64,000 bases of DNA from NCBI GenBank assembly GCA_946800325.1, contig OX326959.1:34874908-34938907 (forward strand), given 5' to 3'. This stretch comes from Luzula sylvatica. Lineage: Eukaryota; Streptophyta; Magnoliopsida; Poales; Juncaceae. The translations under genes were made by a program, and so were the position numbers. Each line of letters begins with the position of its first letter. The stretch's first letter is position 1. The notes beneath the pieces are model-generated. The model worked only from the letters and a program-made list of their open reading frames with translations. It was not told where the DNA came from and searched no databases. Positions 1 to 10,477 of this stretch are shown in pieces.

Positions 1-200
1 GAGTTTGAATGTAATATGATTACACGAGCATAACTCATGTGTGTGTGAATCATACACAATATATGCATAATAGTTATGCAACACGAGTTTGAGTGTAATG
101 TGATTACACGAGTCTAAACTCTTGTGTATGTGTATAATGGTTATACGGATATATACATAATGGTTATGTATATCTAAACCCATCGGGATTTGTATTGATA
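1..200. repeat. 84-bp tandem duplication in decayed Copia-associated sequence
   Basis: Two imperfect copies of a block beginning GAGTTTGA(A/G)TGTAAT start at 1 and 85. A looser third copy lies near 965-1040. The block precedes the Copia RNase H relic and was probably inserted into or duplicated within that old element. No coding potential is seen. Confidence 0.6.
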
Positions 201-1329
201 GCGGTGAAGTTTATCCTTGAATACTTTGCGAAAGAATCCAGGATTTTATTTTATCTATAATGGTGTGGAGGATGTGTTGGTTATAAAGAGTTATACCAAT
301 GACAGTTTCCAAATATATAGCACGTCCAAATATGTAGCACGACTTTCGATCACGAAGTGTGTACGTATTTTGCTTAAACGAAAACACGGTTATGTGGAAA
401 GGTTCCACTCGACCAATAGTTTACCATTCTATTCACGGAGGCGAGTATATTGCGGTTATTAATCACAAAAAGAAGTGGTATGGATCAAGGATACATGACC
501 AAACTCGAAGTAGTCATGAGTTATCGGATTTATGGTTGTTTATTGTGTGAGACGCAATAGTACGAGCCAAAAATGTCGAGGTCACAACCATTTCTAGCCA
601 ATACTCAGAAAATTTCATTTGATCCATGAAATTTTATGAAAAGATGTGATCGTAGGTATATGGAAATGTTCCAAACCTTACGAAGATTAACCCTAATGGA
701 AACGTAGCGGACCCGTTTACAAAACCGCTCTCTTTAGTCGCGCATGACTGTCATGCGATGACTATGGGTATGGAGATACCTAGAGGAGGAAGAAGAGAGT
801 ATAGTGTAGTTATCTAATACGATAGTCCTCGCAGGTTATGGGTATGGAGATACCCATAGGTAAACGTTGTATCACTCAAATACTTAGTCCATATGAATGC
901 ATCCCTTTAAAAATTTTGTTTACTTAAATTAATATGCATTCACCTTATATGAAAACTGTGTGCGGGTTGTGTAATATGATTACATGAACCCTGATTTGAA
1001 CTTGTGTGGACGTCGGCATAATACGTGATTATGTGCAACGAAACCGTCACACCTAAAGTTTCATTTCTAAACATCCCTAGTTGCGGATCAGTTTGCTTAA
1101 GAGAGAAGCATTTCTATTATCCGATATTAGACTGAACGTGTACACTAGTACGTTAGCCGAGGAGATGATTATGTTTTTCTAATCATAGGACAAGGTGCTT
1201 GTCGAATCGGGAACGTAGATATATGCTATATGGCATGTATTGGATATGACCAAAGCCGCGAGACCATGACATGGTTTAGTCATTATAGATGGACTCGCGA
1301 CGAGTAGGGTATTAAGTTCTTTACACTTG
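200..1329 (+). pseudogene. Decayed Copia retrotransposon 3' end: RNase H relic and 3' UTR
   Basis: From about 201 the translated sequence follows the C-terminal RNase H region of plant Copia polyproteins but with frameshifts. AVKFILEYF matches the 'AVKSVLKYL' stretch and SYTNDSFQ matches 'GYTDASFQ'. YVFCLN followed by GGEYIAV (359-460) matches the 'GYVFTLNGG...TEAEYIA' region. At 705-735 NVADPFTKPLS matches the end of the polyprotein. About 800-1329 resembles the 3' UTR of the intact Copia at 8233-9536 in order and motifs, for example a GAGATGAT block followed by a 'gacatggtt' block. Homology stops near 1329, where the inverted-repeat unit begins. The reading frame is broken in several places, so it is a relic, clearly older than the intact element. 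Confidence 0.8.
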
Positions 1330-1855
1330 AGGGTGAAGGGAATTATCCCGTCCCCGGGCCTGCGCAGCGGATATGAAGGCCCGATCCGGTTCCCAAATCC
1401 CGAGATCACGCTTCGACTTCGAGGGTACGATGCAAAGTAGGATAGACATTACCAGCGTGAAATTGATCACGCACGACGGGTTGATCGCTCGCATCCTTCT
1501 CTTCTTCGGTGCCACGTTGGTGACTAGCCCGTGCGTCCCATACCACGCGTCTCCCACCGTCTTGACACGTCTACGGTTGTCTTCGTGCGTCCCATGTCCA
1601 CATGTTTCCACAGCCTTTCACTCCTTCGGTTTGATCACAACGAAGAGCCACAAGTGTCGCTCCTCTACCCATATCCACCGTGAGTCGTAGCACCTCGGTC
1701 GCGGATGCACCTGCCTAGACGATGTACCGGCGAACTTGCATGATTGCGTTTGATTCTCTAAACTGAGAAAACACCTTTTCTCTTTCTCTCTTTCTCTTCG
1801 CACTCTTTCAACACATTGATAAGAGTCTCTCTAATTTCTGGACTGAATTAGACTT
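1330..1855 (-). repeat. Left arm of an inverted-repeat unit
   Basis: This arm is the reverse complement of about 10478-11032, with high similarity through most of its length. Landmarks are a GC-rich outer end near CCCGGGCCTGCGCAGCGG, a TGGTATGGGACGCACG-type block and a pyrimidine tract (about 1770-1800). It begins where Copia relic homology ends. Open frames in it (for example 1373-1690) have no recognisable product. A third, more diverged copy lies at 13033-13455. Superfamily is unassigned; it could be a long-TIR DNA element or two inverted LTR fragments. Confidence 0.7.
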
Positions 1856-2060
1856 CAATTGGATAGAATTCTAAATTCTGAATTGTCCTCAATTGTCTTC
1901 TGAATTGTCTAACCAGAGAGAGAGAGAGAGAGAAATATCCTATTTATCCAACATAGGATAAGGATGGGCCAAAGGATATGTATATCTACTATACACCTTT
2001 TCAAACAGAAACTGCATACACCCTTTCAGTATTCTGTTGAAACGAAATTGTTAAATCGTT

Positions 2061-2065
2061 CCAAC
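2061..2065. repeat. 5-bp target-site duplication of the intact Copia (left)
   Basis: CCAAC directly precedes the left LTR and the same five bases (10171-10175) directly follow the right LTR. Confidence 0.9.
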
Positions 2066-2699
2066 TGAAAGAAAATATGGCTTAAGAATTAACTTGGAAG
2101 AATTTATATTATGTAGGCAAATCTGCAGTCAGAATTGGGCCGTTAATATTATTAGGGATTTAACCTAATTTCTGATAATTATGATTTAATCTAATTTCGG
2201 GCCCATTCAGACCATTCAGATAATTAGAGTTTTAAACTAATTTCGGCCCAATCCGAAAGCTAGGGTTTTAACCTAATTTTGCCTATAAATATAATTCTGA
2301 TTTCGAGTTTCTCTCTCCTAAGGGCTGCCGAATTTCTGACCTAATTCAGCCGAAATTTCTTCTTTCTCCCACAGAGTTTCAAAGTGAGATCTAGAGAAAA
2401 TTAGAAGAGAGATCTGAGTAATTTCTTGAGAGATATAATCGCAACACTGACTAGAACGGTTTTGGTGGTTCTGATCAGACGAAATCGAGGTGGACACAAG
2501 TAGAGGCAGTGCAAGAGCAATCCTTGGAGAAGGTTCACGAGATCTGGAGGAGAAGGCATCATGTACTAACTTGTACGAGGTAAAATTCTGATTACTCTTC
2601 CTTTTTCGGTGTTTTTCGAGTGTGATCCAGGGTAGAATTAGGTTATACATACGAAATAATTCCGCTGCAAACCTCTAAATTCGTGTGTATAATCCTACA
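2066..2699 (+). repeat. 5' LTR of the intact Copia
   Basis: 634 bp, starting TGAAAG and ending CCTACA (TG...CA termini). A TATA-type box CTATAAATAT lies at 2283-2292, which places transcription start about 25-35 bases downstream. It differs from 9537-10170 by about three substitutions by eye. Confidence 0.96.
2283..2292 (+). promoter_or_regulatory. TATA box of the Copia 5' LTR
   Basis: CTATAAATAT about 217 bases into the LTR, followed by a pyrimidine-rich stretch (TTTCTCTCTCCT). It is the best core-promoter candidate; the same box is at 9754-9763 in the 3' LTR. Confidence 0.7.
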
Positions 2700-2700
2700 G

Positions 2701-2712
2701 TGGTATCAGAGC
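2701..2712 (+). other. Primer-binding site, initiator tRNA-Met
   Basis: TGGTATCAGAGC starts two bases after the 5' LTR. This is the standard sequence complementary to the 3' end of plant initiator tRNA-Met, used by Copia elements to prime minus-strand DNA synthesis. Confidence 0.95.
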
Positions 2713-4284
2713 AAACGCTCGTTAAAACCATCGAAAATTAGATTTTCAGATTTGTAGATTAGAATTTTATAATTTGAGAAATTTTAGAATTTTTGGGCTA
2801 AATTGCAAAAATTACATAATTAAAATTCTGTTGAAAATTGGATTTTCAGTAAAATTAGATTTTCAGAATATATTGTAATTGATACAGATTAGATCTGTTT
2901 AAATTGTATTTTCAGAAAAATTAGATTTTCAGAATAAAATTGGAAATTCAGAAATTTTCAGAATATATTTTGTATTTAAAACAGATTAGATCTGTTGAAA
3001 ATTGGATTTTTAGAATATATTGTAATAAAGACATATTGGATATGTTGAAAAATGAATCTGTTAAATATATTTTAATAAATACAGATTTTCAAAACAAAAA
3101 AAAAGTACAAAAGTTGAAATTTTTTTTTCTGACGTTTCTCGATCGAACTTGGAGTTGTGATCGTACGAACAAAATTCTGGACAACAAAAAAAAATTTCTG
3201 TCAAAAATGCCCAATAATTTAAAATTTTCAATTTATAAATTCAATTCGGTATAGCATATAGCCTAAAACGGGGATGATTGTTTGTGAATGTTTGTATGTG
3301 TGTTGTGATTGTTTGTATGTCTGTTGTGATTGTTTGTATGTATGTTGTATGGGGGGCAGTGAGCTTTCCAAATTGTAAATTATTTTAATATGGGGATCGG
3401 TGAGTCTTCCAATTTGTAGTAGAATAGATTTAGTTTTTGAAAAGGAACCTTCAAAACAAGACGACACGAAGATTGGATCTTCAAGAAAAGACGACACAAC
3501 ACGAAGATTGGATCTCCAAGAAAAGACGACCCAACACGAAGATTGGATCTTCAAGAACAGCACAAGATCATCTTGGGTTTTAGGGTTGGGAATTTAGGGT
3601 TTTATGATTGCTCATAAAACTAAAAGGCCTATATGCTATACCGTACAATTTTGTTTTGTTTTTGTTTTTATGCATGAATAAAATAAAAGTTAAATAAATG
3701 ATTTTAAGAAAAGAAAATCCTCCCACGTAATTATCAAGTAACTTGCCTCCCTAAATGGAACCTTTGAAACTAGTATTTGTTTATTTGTGTTGCATGGCCA
3801 TAGTCTGACACAGATTCTCACATACGTAGCATTGAAGGCATGCATTGGTTAGGAGTTGACGTGTTGCATGGCTTTAGTCTGGCATGTCAATTCGCTAATT
3901 GAATGATACTCCATTTGTGGTTTGGACTTGATCAATTAGCTAGCTAGGCTAGTATTTGGGGCAAGGAGTGAGGTACACATACTCTGGTTTTGAGTTGGAC
4001 TCAATACTGGACCTCGCGAATAAAGCAAGAATCGTCTTAGAGATGATTGGACACCGTCCTACCCAACGTGACGTGTTTTCTGAGTGGTTGGCCTTAGTCA
4101 CCTTAGAAGTATGTTAAATAGGGATCTTGTCCATTATGAGATTTAAGGTATCAAATCTCCGTTTCAATAGTGGGGGCTATTTGAAATGATAAAATAATGG
4201 GTATTTCAAGTTGTTTAAAAATGAATTTTAATATATGAAAGACCACGTTATTAATTACATTATTTTTCAAAATTTGTAGATTTA
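2713..4284 (+). other. Long repeat-bearing leader of the intact Copia
   Basis: 1.57 kb with no convincing open frame. It contains repeated 'ATTTTCAG' blocks (2740-3080), a 22-bp repeat built on TGTTTGTATGT (about 3280-3350, three copies), a repeat of about 37 bp containing CACGAAGATTGGATCT (about 3458-3560, three copies), and a module starting GTTGCATGGC (3788 and 3862) that recurs in the 3' UTR at 8508. Confidence 0.7.
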
Positions 4285-7200
4285 ATGGCTTTACCAAGTA
4301 ATAACCGCTTTAGTTTGCGTTCCATTTTGGAAAAGGAACGAATGAACGGAAAGAACTTTCTCGACTGGCAGAGGAATCTGGGATTCGTTCTGAGACAGGA
4401 AGGAAAGGCACATGTCTTGGAGACGCCTATCCCTCCTGTACCAGGGGATACAGCAACTGAGGATGAGACATTCGAATATACGACCATGATGGACGATTCG
4501 AATGATGTCACATGCCTCATGTTGGCTACTATGACTCCTGAATATCAAATTCAGTTTGAGAAACAGGATGCATACGAGATTATGAAACAGCTCAGGGAGA
4601 TGTTTCAGGTTCAAGCAAGGGTGGAGAAGTATCAAGCTCTTGGCAATGCGACGCAATGCAAGATGCAAGAGGGTACGCCCGTTAGCTCTCATCTTCTCAA
4701 GATGAAAGGATATTTCGATCATCTTGAGAGGCTTGGCATGAAATTTGAGTTGGAGTTACAAACTGATTTGATCATGTTGTCACTGCCACCGAGTTTCGAT
4801 TCGTTCATTTCGCATTTCCACATGTCGGACATGACAAGGACCATTCCCCAGCTTTTCGGAATGCTCAGAACATTCGAAAGTGACCAGAAACCGCGGTACA
4901 TGAAGTCTAGGACTTCGGAGGTATTGGTGGTTCAAGGGAAGAGTCCAAACAATGGGAACAAGAACAAGAAGAGGAAGGCACGGGGCAACAAGGTTGCGCC
5001 TAAGCCAGTGAGCAAGAAAGCCAAGGATGACAAGAAGTGTTTCCACTGTCTCAAGGAGGGGCATTGGAAGCGTGATTGCGAGATCTTCCTGAGGGAGAGC
5101 AAGCAAAAGACCGCTTCTTCGGACACACCGGCATCAGGTATTTCCGTTATCGATTCATATTTCTTTACTTTATCATCATGGGTGTTGGACACTGGATGTG
5201 GGACTCATATTTGTAATAATATGCAGGGCCTAAGAAGTAGAAGATCGTTGATTCGTGGCGAAGTTGATTTACGCGTCGGGAATGGAGCTCGAGTAGCAGC
5301 ATTAGCCGAAGGGACGTATGATTTAACTTTGCCAAATGGACTTATTTTAGTTTTGAATAATTGTTGTTATGTACCTACTTTGAGTAGGAATATTATTTCT
5401 GTTTCGAGACTTATTGCGGATGGATATGAATTAGTTATTGGTACTAATGATTGTTTTATTCGCAAGAATGACATTTTCTTTAGTAATGTTCTAGTTGAAA
5501 ATGGTTTATATGTCTTGGATTTAAAAAATAACAACAATAATCAGTCCATTTATAACATAAATACTACTCAAACAAATGAAACATACTCATGGCATTGTCG
5601 TCTCGGACACATAAACGAGAAACGCATTGCTAGACTCCAAAAGGATGGAGTACTAGATTCTTTTGATTTAAAGTCAATAGAAAATTGCGAATCTTGTTTG
5701 ATGGGTAAGATGACAAAGACACCTTTTTCCAAGAAAGGAGAAAGATCGAAAGATGTGTTGGCCCTCATACATTCCGATGTATGTGGACCGATGAGTGTCG
5801 AGGCTAGAAATGGGTATCGCTACTTCGTGACTTTTACTGACGATTATAGTAGATATGGATATCTATACTTAATGCGTCACAAAAGTGAAACTTTTGAGAA
5901 ATTCAAAGAGTTTCAACACGAGGTAGAACTTCAACTGGGCAAGAAAGTAAAAGCCATTCGATCAGATCGAGGTGGCGAATACTTGAGCTATGAGTTTGAG
6001 GACTATCTTCGAGATTGTGGTATAGTATCACAATGGACTCCACCCGGTACACCCCAATGGAATGGAGTGTCCGAGAGGAGGAATCGGACTTTGTTAGACA
6101 TGGTTCGCTCGATGATGAGTCGCACAGATTTGCCAAAGTCATTTTGGGGTTTCGCGCTTCAAACGGCCGCTCATATACTGAATAGAGTTCCGTCCAAATC
6201 GGTTGAAAAGACACCATATGAGTTATGGCATGGCAAGGTGCCATCATTGTCTTATCTTAAGATTTGGGGTTGCGAGGCATACGTCAAAAGGTTATTGACG
6301 GAAAAACTCGAGCCAAGATCAGACAAATGTTTATTTGTGGGGTATCCTCAAGAAACAAGAGGATACTACTTTTACTTGCCAAGCGAAAACAAGGTTTTCG
6401 TGGCTCGACGTGGACACTTCTTAGAGAAGGAATTCCTAGATCGTCAAGCCAGTGGGAGTAAAATTGATCTCGAAGAAATTCGAGAACCACAACGTGAACA
6501 GGTTGATTTGGAACAAGATTCTGAGTTACCATTGGATGGTGAACCAGAATCTAATACACAAGCTCTACGTAGATCTGGTAGGATTCGTCAAGAACCTGAG
6601 AGATATGGATTTCTCATTAGTAATGACGATGATGAGTTGACTCTAGATGATGAGCCAACCTCCTACAAAGGTGCTATGTCTAGTTTGGATTCCTCGAAAT
6701 GGCATGACGCCATGAAATCCGAGATCCAATCCATGTATGATAATAAGGTTTGGAATCTTATTGATCTACCTGATGGTGCTAAGTCCGTTGGGTGTAAATG
6801 GGTTTTCAAGAAGAAAACCGACATGGATGGTAATGTACACACTTTTAAAGCAAGACTGGTGGCGAAAGGTTTCAAGCAAATTCATGGTATAGACTATGAT
6901 GAAACGTTTTCTCCAGTAGTCATGTTTAAAAGTATTCGAATTCTTCTAGCGATAGCTGCATATCACGATTATGAGATATGGCAGATGGATGTCAAAACCG
7001 CTTTCCTTAACGGGAACCTTACCGAGGATGTGTATATGACACAACCCGAGGGTTTTGTCGATCCAAAGAATACGAATAAAGTGTGCAAGCTTGTGAAATC
7101 CATTTATGGATTAAAACAAGCATCTCGTGCGTGGAACATACGATTCGATGAAGTCATCGCAAAGTATGGTTTCATTCAAAATATCGAGGAACCTTGTGTA

Positions 7201-8232
7201 TACAAGAAATTCAGTGGGAGTTCGGTTGTATTCCTCATCTTGTACGTGGACGACATCTTACTCATTGGAAATGACATCCCGATGCTTAACCAGGTTAAGG
7301 CATATTTGGGTAGTCAATTCGCAATGAAGGACTTAGGAGAAGCTGCCTATATTTTAGGTGTGAAGATCTATAGAGATAGATCGAGGAGACTTCTCGGACT
7401 AAGTCAAAGTACATATATTGACAAAGTGATAACTAGGTTTCACATGGAGCAATCCAAGAAAGGATTTCAGCCAATGTCACATGGCATCACTCTCACTAAG
7501 GCTCAGTGTCCTTCAACGGACGCTGAACGTGAGCGAATGAGTCGGATCCCATACGCTTCGGCTATAGGATCGATCATGTATGCCATGATATGTACTAGAC
7601 CAGATGTCGCATATGCGTTGAGTGTGACTTCCCGCTATCAGTCTGATCCCGGGGAAGCTCACTGGTCCGCAGTCAAGAGCGTTCTTAAGTATCTCAGGAA
7701 TACTAAAGATATGTTTCTTGTCTATGGTGGTTCGGAAGGAGATCTGATTATCCAAGGATATACAGATGCTAGTTTCCAAACTTGCCCGGACGATTTCCAA
7801 TCTCAAAGTGGTTACGTCTTTACGCTCAATGGCGGAGCTGTTGTTTGGAAAAGCTCCAAACAGAAGACGGTGGCTGATTCTACAACCGAAGCGGAATACA
7901 TCGCGGCTTCGGAAGCCGCAAAGGAGGTTGTCTGGCTACGACAGTTCGTGATGGAACTTGGCGTTATGCCAAGTATCTCGGGTCCCATGGATGTCTATTG
8001 TGACAATAACGGAGCAATAGCACAATCTAAGGAACCGCGGGCGCATCATCGGTCCAAACATGTACTCCGGCGTTACCACTTGATTCGTGAGATTACGAAG
8101 AGAGGTGACGTGAAAATAATGAAGATACCTACTGAGGATAACGTGGCCGATCCATTTACGAAGCCACTATCACGTACCAAGCATGAGCAGCATGCTAGGG
8201 CGATAGGATTGGGATATCTATCGCAGTGTTAG
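4285..8232 (+). CDS. Copia Gag-Pol polyprotein (1315 aa), intact
   Basis: One uninterrupted frame encodes the full polyprotein, which makes particles, cuts itself, integrates and reverse-transcribes the element. Gag occupies roughly residues 1-250, followed by a zinc knuckle CFHCLKEGHWKRDC (252-265). The aspartic protease has D302-T-G in WVLDTGCGTHIC. The GAG-pre-integrase zinc site runs from H437 to CESC near 468-471. The integrase triad is D498, D561, E597, with the expected 35-residue D-E spacing. Reverse transcriptase runs from about 820 with the catalytic YVDD at 987-990. RNase H follows with GYTDASFQ, TTEAEYIA and DNNGAIA motifs, ending NVADPFTKPLS near the C-terminus. No stop or frameshift is present and all catalytic residues I can place are intact, so autonomous activity is plausible. 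The ATG is the first in frame after the leader. Confidence 0.97.
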   Translation: MALPSNNRFSLRSILEKERMNGKNFLDWQRNLGFVLRQEGKAHVLETPIPPVPGDTATEDETFEYTTMMDDSNDVTCLMLATMTPEYQIQFEKQDAYEIMKQLREMFQVQARVEKYQALGNATQCKMQEGTPVSSHLLKMKGYFDHLERLGMKFELELQTDLIMLSLPPSFDSFISHFHMSDMTRTIPQLFGMLRTFESDQKPRYMKSRTSEVLVVQGKSPNNGNKNKKRKARGNKVAPKPVSKKAKDDKKCFHCLKEGHWKRDCEIFLRESKQKTASSDTPASGISVIDSYFFTLSSWVLDTGCGTHICNNMQGLRSRRSLIRGEVDLRVGNGARVAALAEGTYDLTLPNGLILVLNNCCYVPTLSRNIISVSRLIADGYELVIGTNDCFIRKNDIFFSNVLVENGLYVLDLKNNNNNQSIYNINTTQTNETYSWHCRLGHINEKRIARLQKDGVLDSFDLKSIENCESCLMGKMTKTPFSKKGERSKDVLALIHSDVCGPMSVEARNGYRYFVTFTDDYSRYGYLYLMRHKSETFEKFKEFQHEVELQLGKKVKAIRSDRGGEYLSYEFEDYLRDCGIVSQWTPPGTPQWNGVSERRNRTLLDMVRSMMSRTDLPKSFWGFALQTAAHILNRVPSKSVEKTPYELWHGKVPSLSYLKIWGCEAYVKRLLTEKLEPRSDKCLFVGYPQETRGYYFYLPSENKVFVARRGHFLEKEFLDRQASGSKIDLEEIREPQREQVDLEQDSELPLDGEPESNTQALRRSGRIRQEPERYGFLISNDDDELTLDDEPTSYKGAMSSLDSSKWHDAMKSEIQSMYDNKVWNLIDLPDGAKSVGCKWVFKKKTDMDGNVHTFKARLVAKGFKQIHGIDYDETFSPVVMFKSIRILLAIAAYHDYEIWQMDVKTAFLNGNLTEDVYMTQPEGFVDPKNTNKVCKLVKSIYGLKQASRAWNIRFDEVIAKYGFIQNIEEPCVYKKFSGSSVVFLILYVDDILLIGNDIPMLNQVKAYLGSQFAMKDLGEAAYILGVKIYRDRSRRLLGLSQSTYIDKVITRFHMEQSKKGFQPMSHGITLTKAQCPSTDAERERMSRIPYASAIGSIMYAMICTRPDVAYALSVTSRYQSDPGEAHWSAVKSVLKYLRNTKDMFLVYGGSEGDLIIQGYTDASFQTCPDDFQSQSGYVFTLNGGAVVWKSSKQKTVADSTTEAEYIAASEAAKEVVWLRQFVMELGVMPSISGPMDVYCDNNGAIAQSKEPRAHHRSKHVLRRYHLIREITKRGDVKIMKIPTEDNVADPFTKPLSRTKHEQHARAIGLGYLSQC

Positions 8233-9536
8233 ATTGGGTGTTTTATTTATGTTTCTTATTGTATAAGGGGATTTGATCTGCCTAGTGCAAGTGGGAGAAC
8301 ATTTATTATGCCCTAGGCGTGTTATTGGGATTGTATTTGTTTATGAGACAGATATTTATATTATTATTCATCATATGACCTAAACCTTCATATTTCAAAA
8401 AAAATTTAAATAACAAGAAAGTATGTGAGAGGTTATTCGATTATAATAATCGGATAGACCTAGAATTTTATTCTAGTTTAGTGTATCGAGTCAGTTGAGA
8501 ATAATATGTTGCATGGCCTTAGTCTGGCATATTGATTCGTCAATTGAATGATAGTAAAACCACTAAATGGAATGAATATAATTCTAAAACGTCCCTCGTG
8601 TATAAAGTTGTTCAAAGGTTTGAACCAGGTAGTCCATTCACTGAATGGAGACTTTTACATACACTGGCATATTCGTAGATGAGATGATCAGGTTTTACTG
8701 ATCTGGGACGGTAGCGTCGATTCTAGAATATGGATATACGCGGCGTCGTATATTGGACTGACCACTATATGAGTTTGTGACATGGTTAGAGTCATTGGAG
8801 ACAAACTCATATCCAGATAGTGCGTTTTAGTGCTTCATACTTGAGTGATCTCACGGATACCTAGTATGTGAAAAGACAATGCTTTGATGTAATTAACCCT
8901 ACGCGTAACTGTGTAGCAGAGATTATAATTGAGTATTGTTTTTAGCATAGGCAAAGGATGTGAGGTTGCAAGATAGAAATTGTTCCTTTCTAGCCTTGAA
9001 AAAGGATAGAGGGAGATATCTCTCGGGCCCCTCGATTGAATTGAGATTGATGAAATGCTTGGCCAAGCTCGATGGAACTCAATAGAGTTCGCATTGTTAT
9101 TATCAATCTAATTCTTATCGAGAAAAGAGTATATCTGATCAAAAGAAAAGAGGATGACTTGAAGTTTTAGGCTTCACCGTGACTCTTTTGATCGGAAGAT
9201 ATCGCGAACAAGAGGACTAGTAACACTTATCTGAGCAAGGTATGAAGATGTACTGCATCTTCATAAAGGTGTTCTCCACCTTTTTCGTTCTAATTCTGGG
9301 TAGGTATTAACGGCAGTCTAGTGCTCGCAATACCTTGTGGATTGCTGCCATGTCCACTGCCAGTCTTATACGAACCTACAACGGTCACACCAAGATTTCG
9401 TAACATATCGGATTCTCAAGATAATGCTCACCAATACGTTTGTTGGACAAACAAAATGAAATCACGTGTGATTAGATCTCACGACATATGTTGGACATAT
9501 GGCCAAGTTGATTAAGTCTTAATCCAAGAGGGAGTT
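8233..9536 (+). other. 3' UTR of the intact Copia, with polypurine tract
   Basis: 1.3 kb without a convincing frame between the polyprotein stop and the 3' LTR. The module starting GTTGCATGGC at 8508-8553 matches the leader. The purine-rich run AAGAGGGAG (9526-9534) just before the LTR is the polypurine tract that primes plus-strand synthesis. Parts resemble the decayed Copia 3' UTR at 800-1329. Confidence 0.75.
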
Positions 9537-10170
9537 TGAAAGAAAATATGGCTTAAGAATTAACTTGGAAGAATTTATATTATGTAGGCAAATCTGCAGT
9601 CAGAATTGGGCCGTTAATATTATTAGGGATTTAACCTAATTTCTGATAATTATGATTTAATCTAATTTCGGGCCCATTCAGACCATTCAGATAATTAGAG
9701 TTTTAAACTAATTTCGGCCCAATCCGAAAGCTAGGGTTTTAACCTAATTTTGCCTATAAATATAATTCTGATTTCGAGTTTCTCTCTCCTAAGGGCTGCC
9801 GAATTTCTGACCTAATTCAGCCGAAATTTCTTCTTTCTCCCACAGAGTTTCAAAGTGAGATCTAGAGAAAATTAGAAGAGAGATCTGAGTAATTTCTTGA
9901 GAGATATAATCGCAACACTGACTAGAACGGTTTTGGCGGTTCTGATCAGACGAAATCGAGGTGGACACAAGTAGAGGGAGTGCAAGAGCAATCCTTGGAG
10001 AAGGTTCACGAGATCTGGAGGAGAAGGCATCACGTACTAACTTGTACGAGGTAAAATTCTGATTACTCTTCCTTTTTCGGTGTTTTTCGAGTGTGATCCA
10101 GGGTAGAATTAGGTTATACATACGAAATAATTCCGCTGCAAACCTCTAAATTCGTGTGTATAATCCTACA
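9537..10170 (+). repeat. 3' LTR of the intact Copia
   Basis: 634 bp, TGAAAG...CCTACA, nearly identical to 2066-2699. It is followed by target duplication CCAAC at 10171-10175. Confidence 0.96.
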
Positions 10171-10175
10171 CCAAC

Positions 10176-10477
10176 CGACTTAAAACCTTCACAAAAGTTG
10201 TAGATAATCTTATTATCTTTCCAACCCAATTTGTCCCAGCCCAATTGGAGTTCGGATGCGAACGTTATGACGGTTTTACTAACTGTATGTCAAACTGCCG
10301 CACCCTTTCGGTATTCCATTAAAACGACACTGATACTTCGCTCAAATGAATTATATTTCATCATGAAAGTTCTAGATAATCTCATTATATATCTCACCCA
10401 ATTTTAACCATTCAAATTAGAGTCTTTATCTGAAAGTTATACCAGTTTTACTAAAACTGTTTCTTATGCCATAAATT
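10176..10477. repeat. Spacer of the inverted-repeat unit, with a roughly 190-bp tandem duplication split by the Copia
   Basis: Joining 1980-2065 to 10176 onward shows two tandem blocks. Each starts near AAACTGC...CACCCTTTC and continues through 'gttgtagataatct / gttctagataatct' and an 'ACCCAATTT' stretch to GGTTTTACT or AGTTTTACT. The Copia insertion at CCAAC interrupts the first block. This is the spacer between the two inverted arms. Confidence 0.6.

Larger units (their letters stand above)
2066..10170 (+). mobile_element. Intact Ty1/Copia LTR retrotransposon, 8.1 kb
   Basis: All parts are present in order: target duplication CCAAC, LTR (2066-2699), primer-binding site, a long leader, one open frame for gag-protease-integrase-reverse transcriptase-RNase H (4285-8232), a 1.3-kb 3' UTR, a purine tract, and a second LTR (9537-10170). 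The LTRs are equal in length (634 bp) and I count three differences between them (near 2469, 2498 and 2553 versus their partners). That is about 0.5%, so the insertion is recent. The large leader (1.6 kb) and large 3' UTR share a repeated module. It is inserted in the spacer of the inverted-repeat unit. The Copia lineage is not assigned. Confidence 0.97.

Noticed and set aside
1373..1690. 105-aa frame with a similar frame at 10712-10897
   Set aside because: The similarity comes from the inverted-repeat arms; the frame is not conserved in the third copy at 13033 and has no known domain.
2318..2650. 110-aa minus-strand frame, repeated at 9789-10121
   Set aside because: It lies within the two Copia LTRs and shows no domain; it occurs twice only because the LTRs are copies.
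4291..7806. Minus-strand and alternate-frame ORFs within the Copia polyprotein
   Set aside because: Shadows of the intact 1315-codon frame; none shows its own motif.
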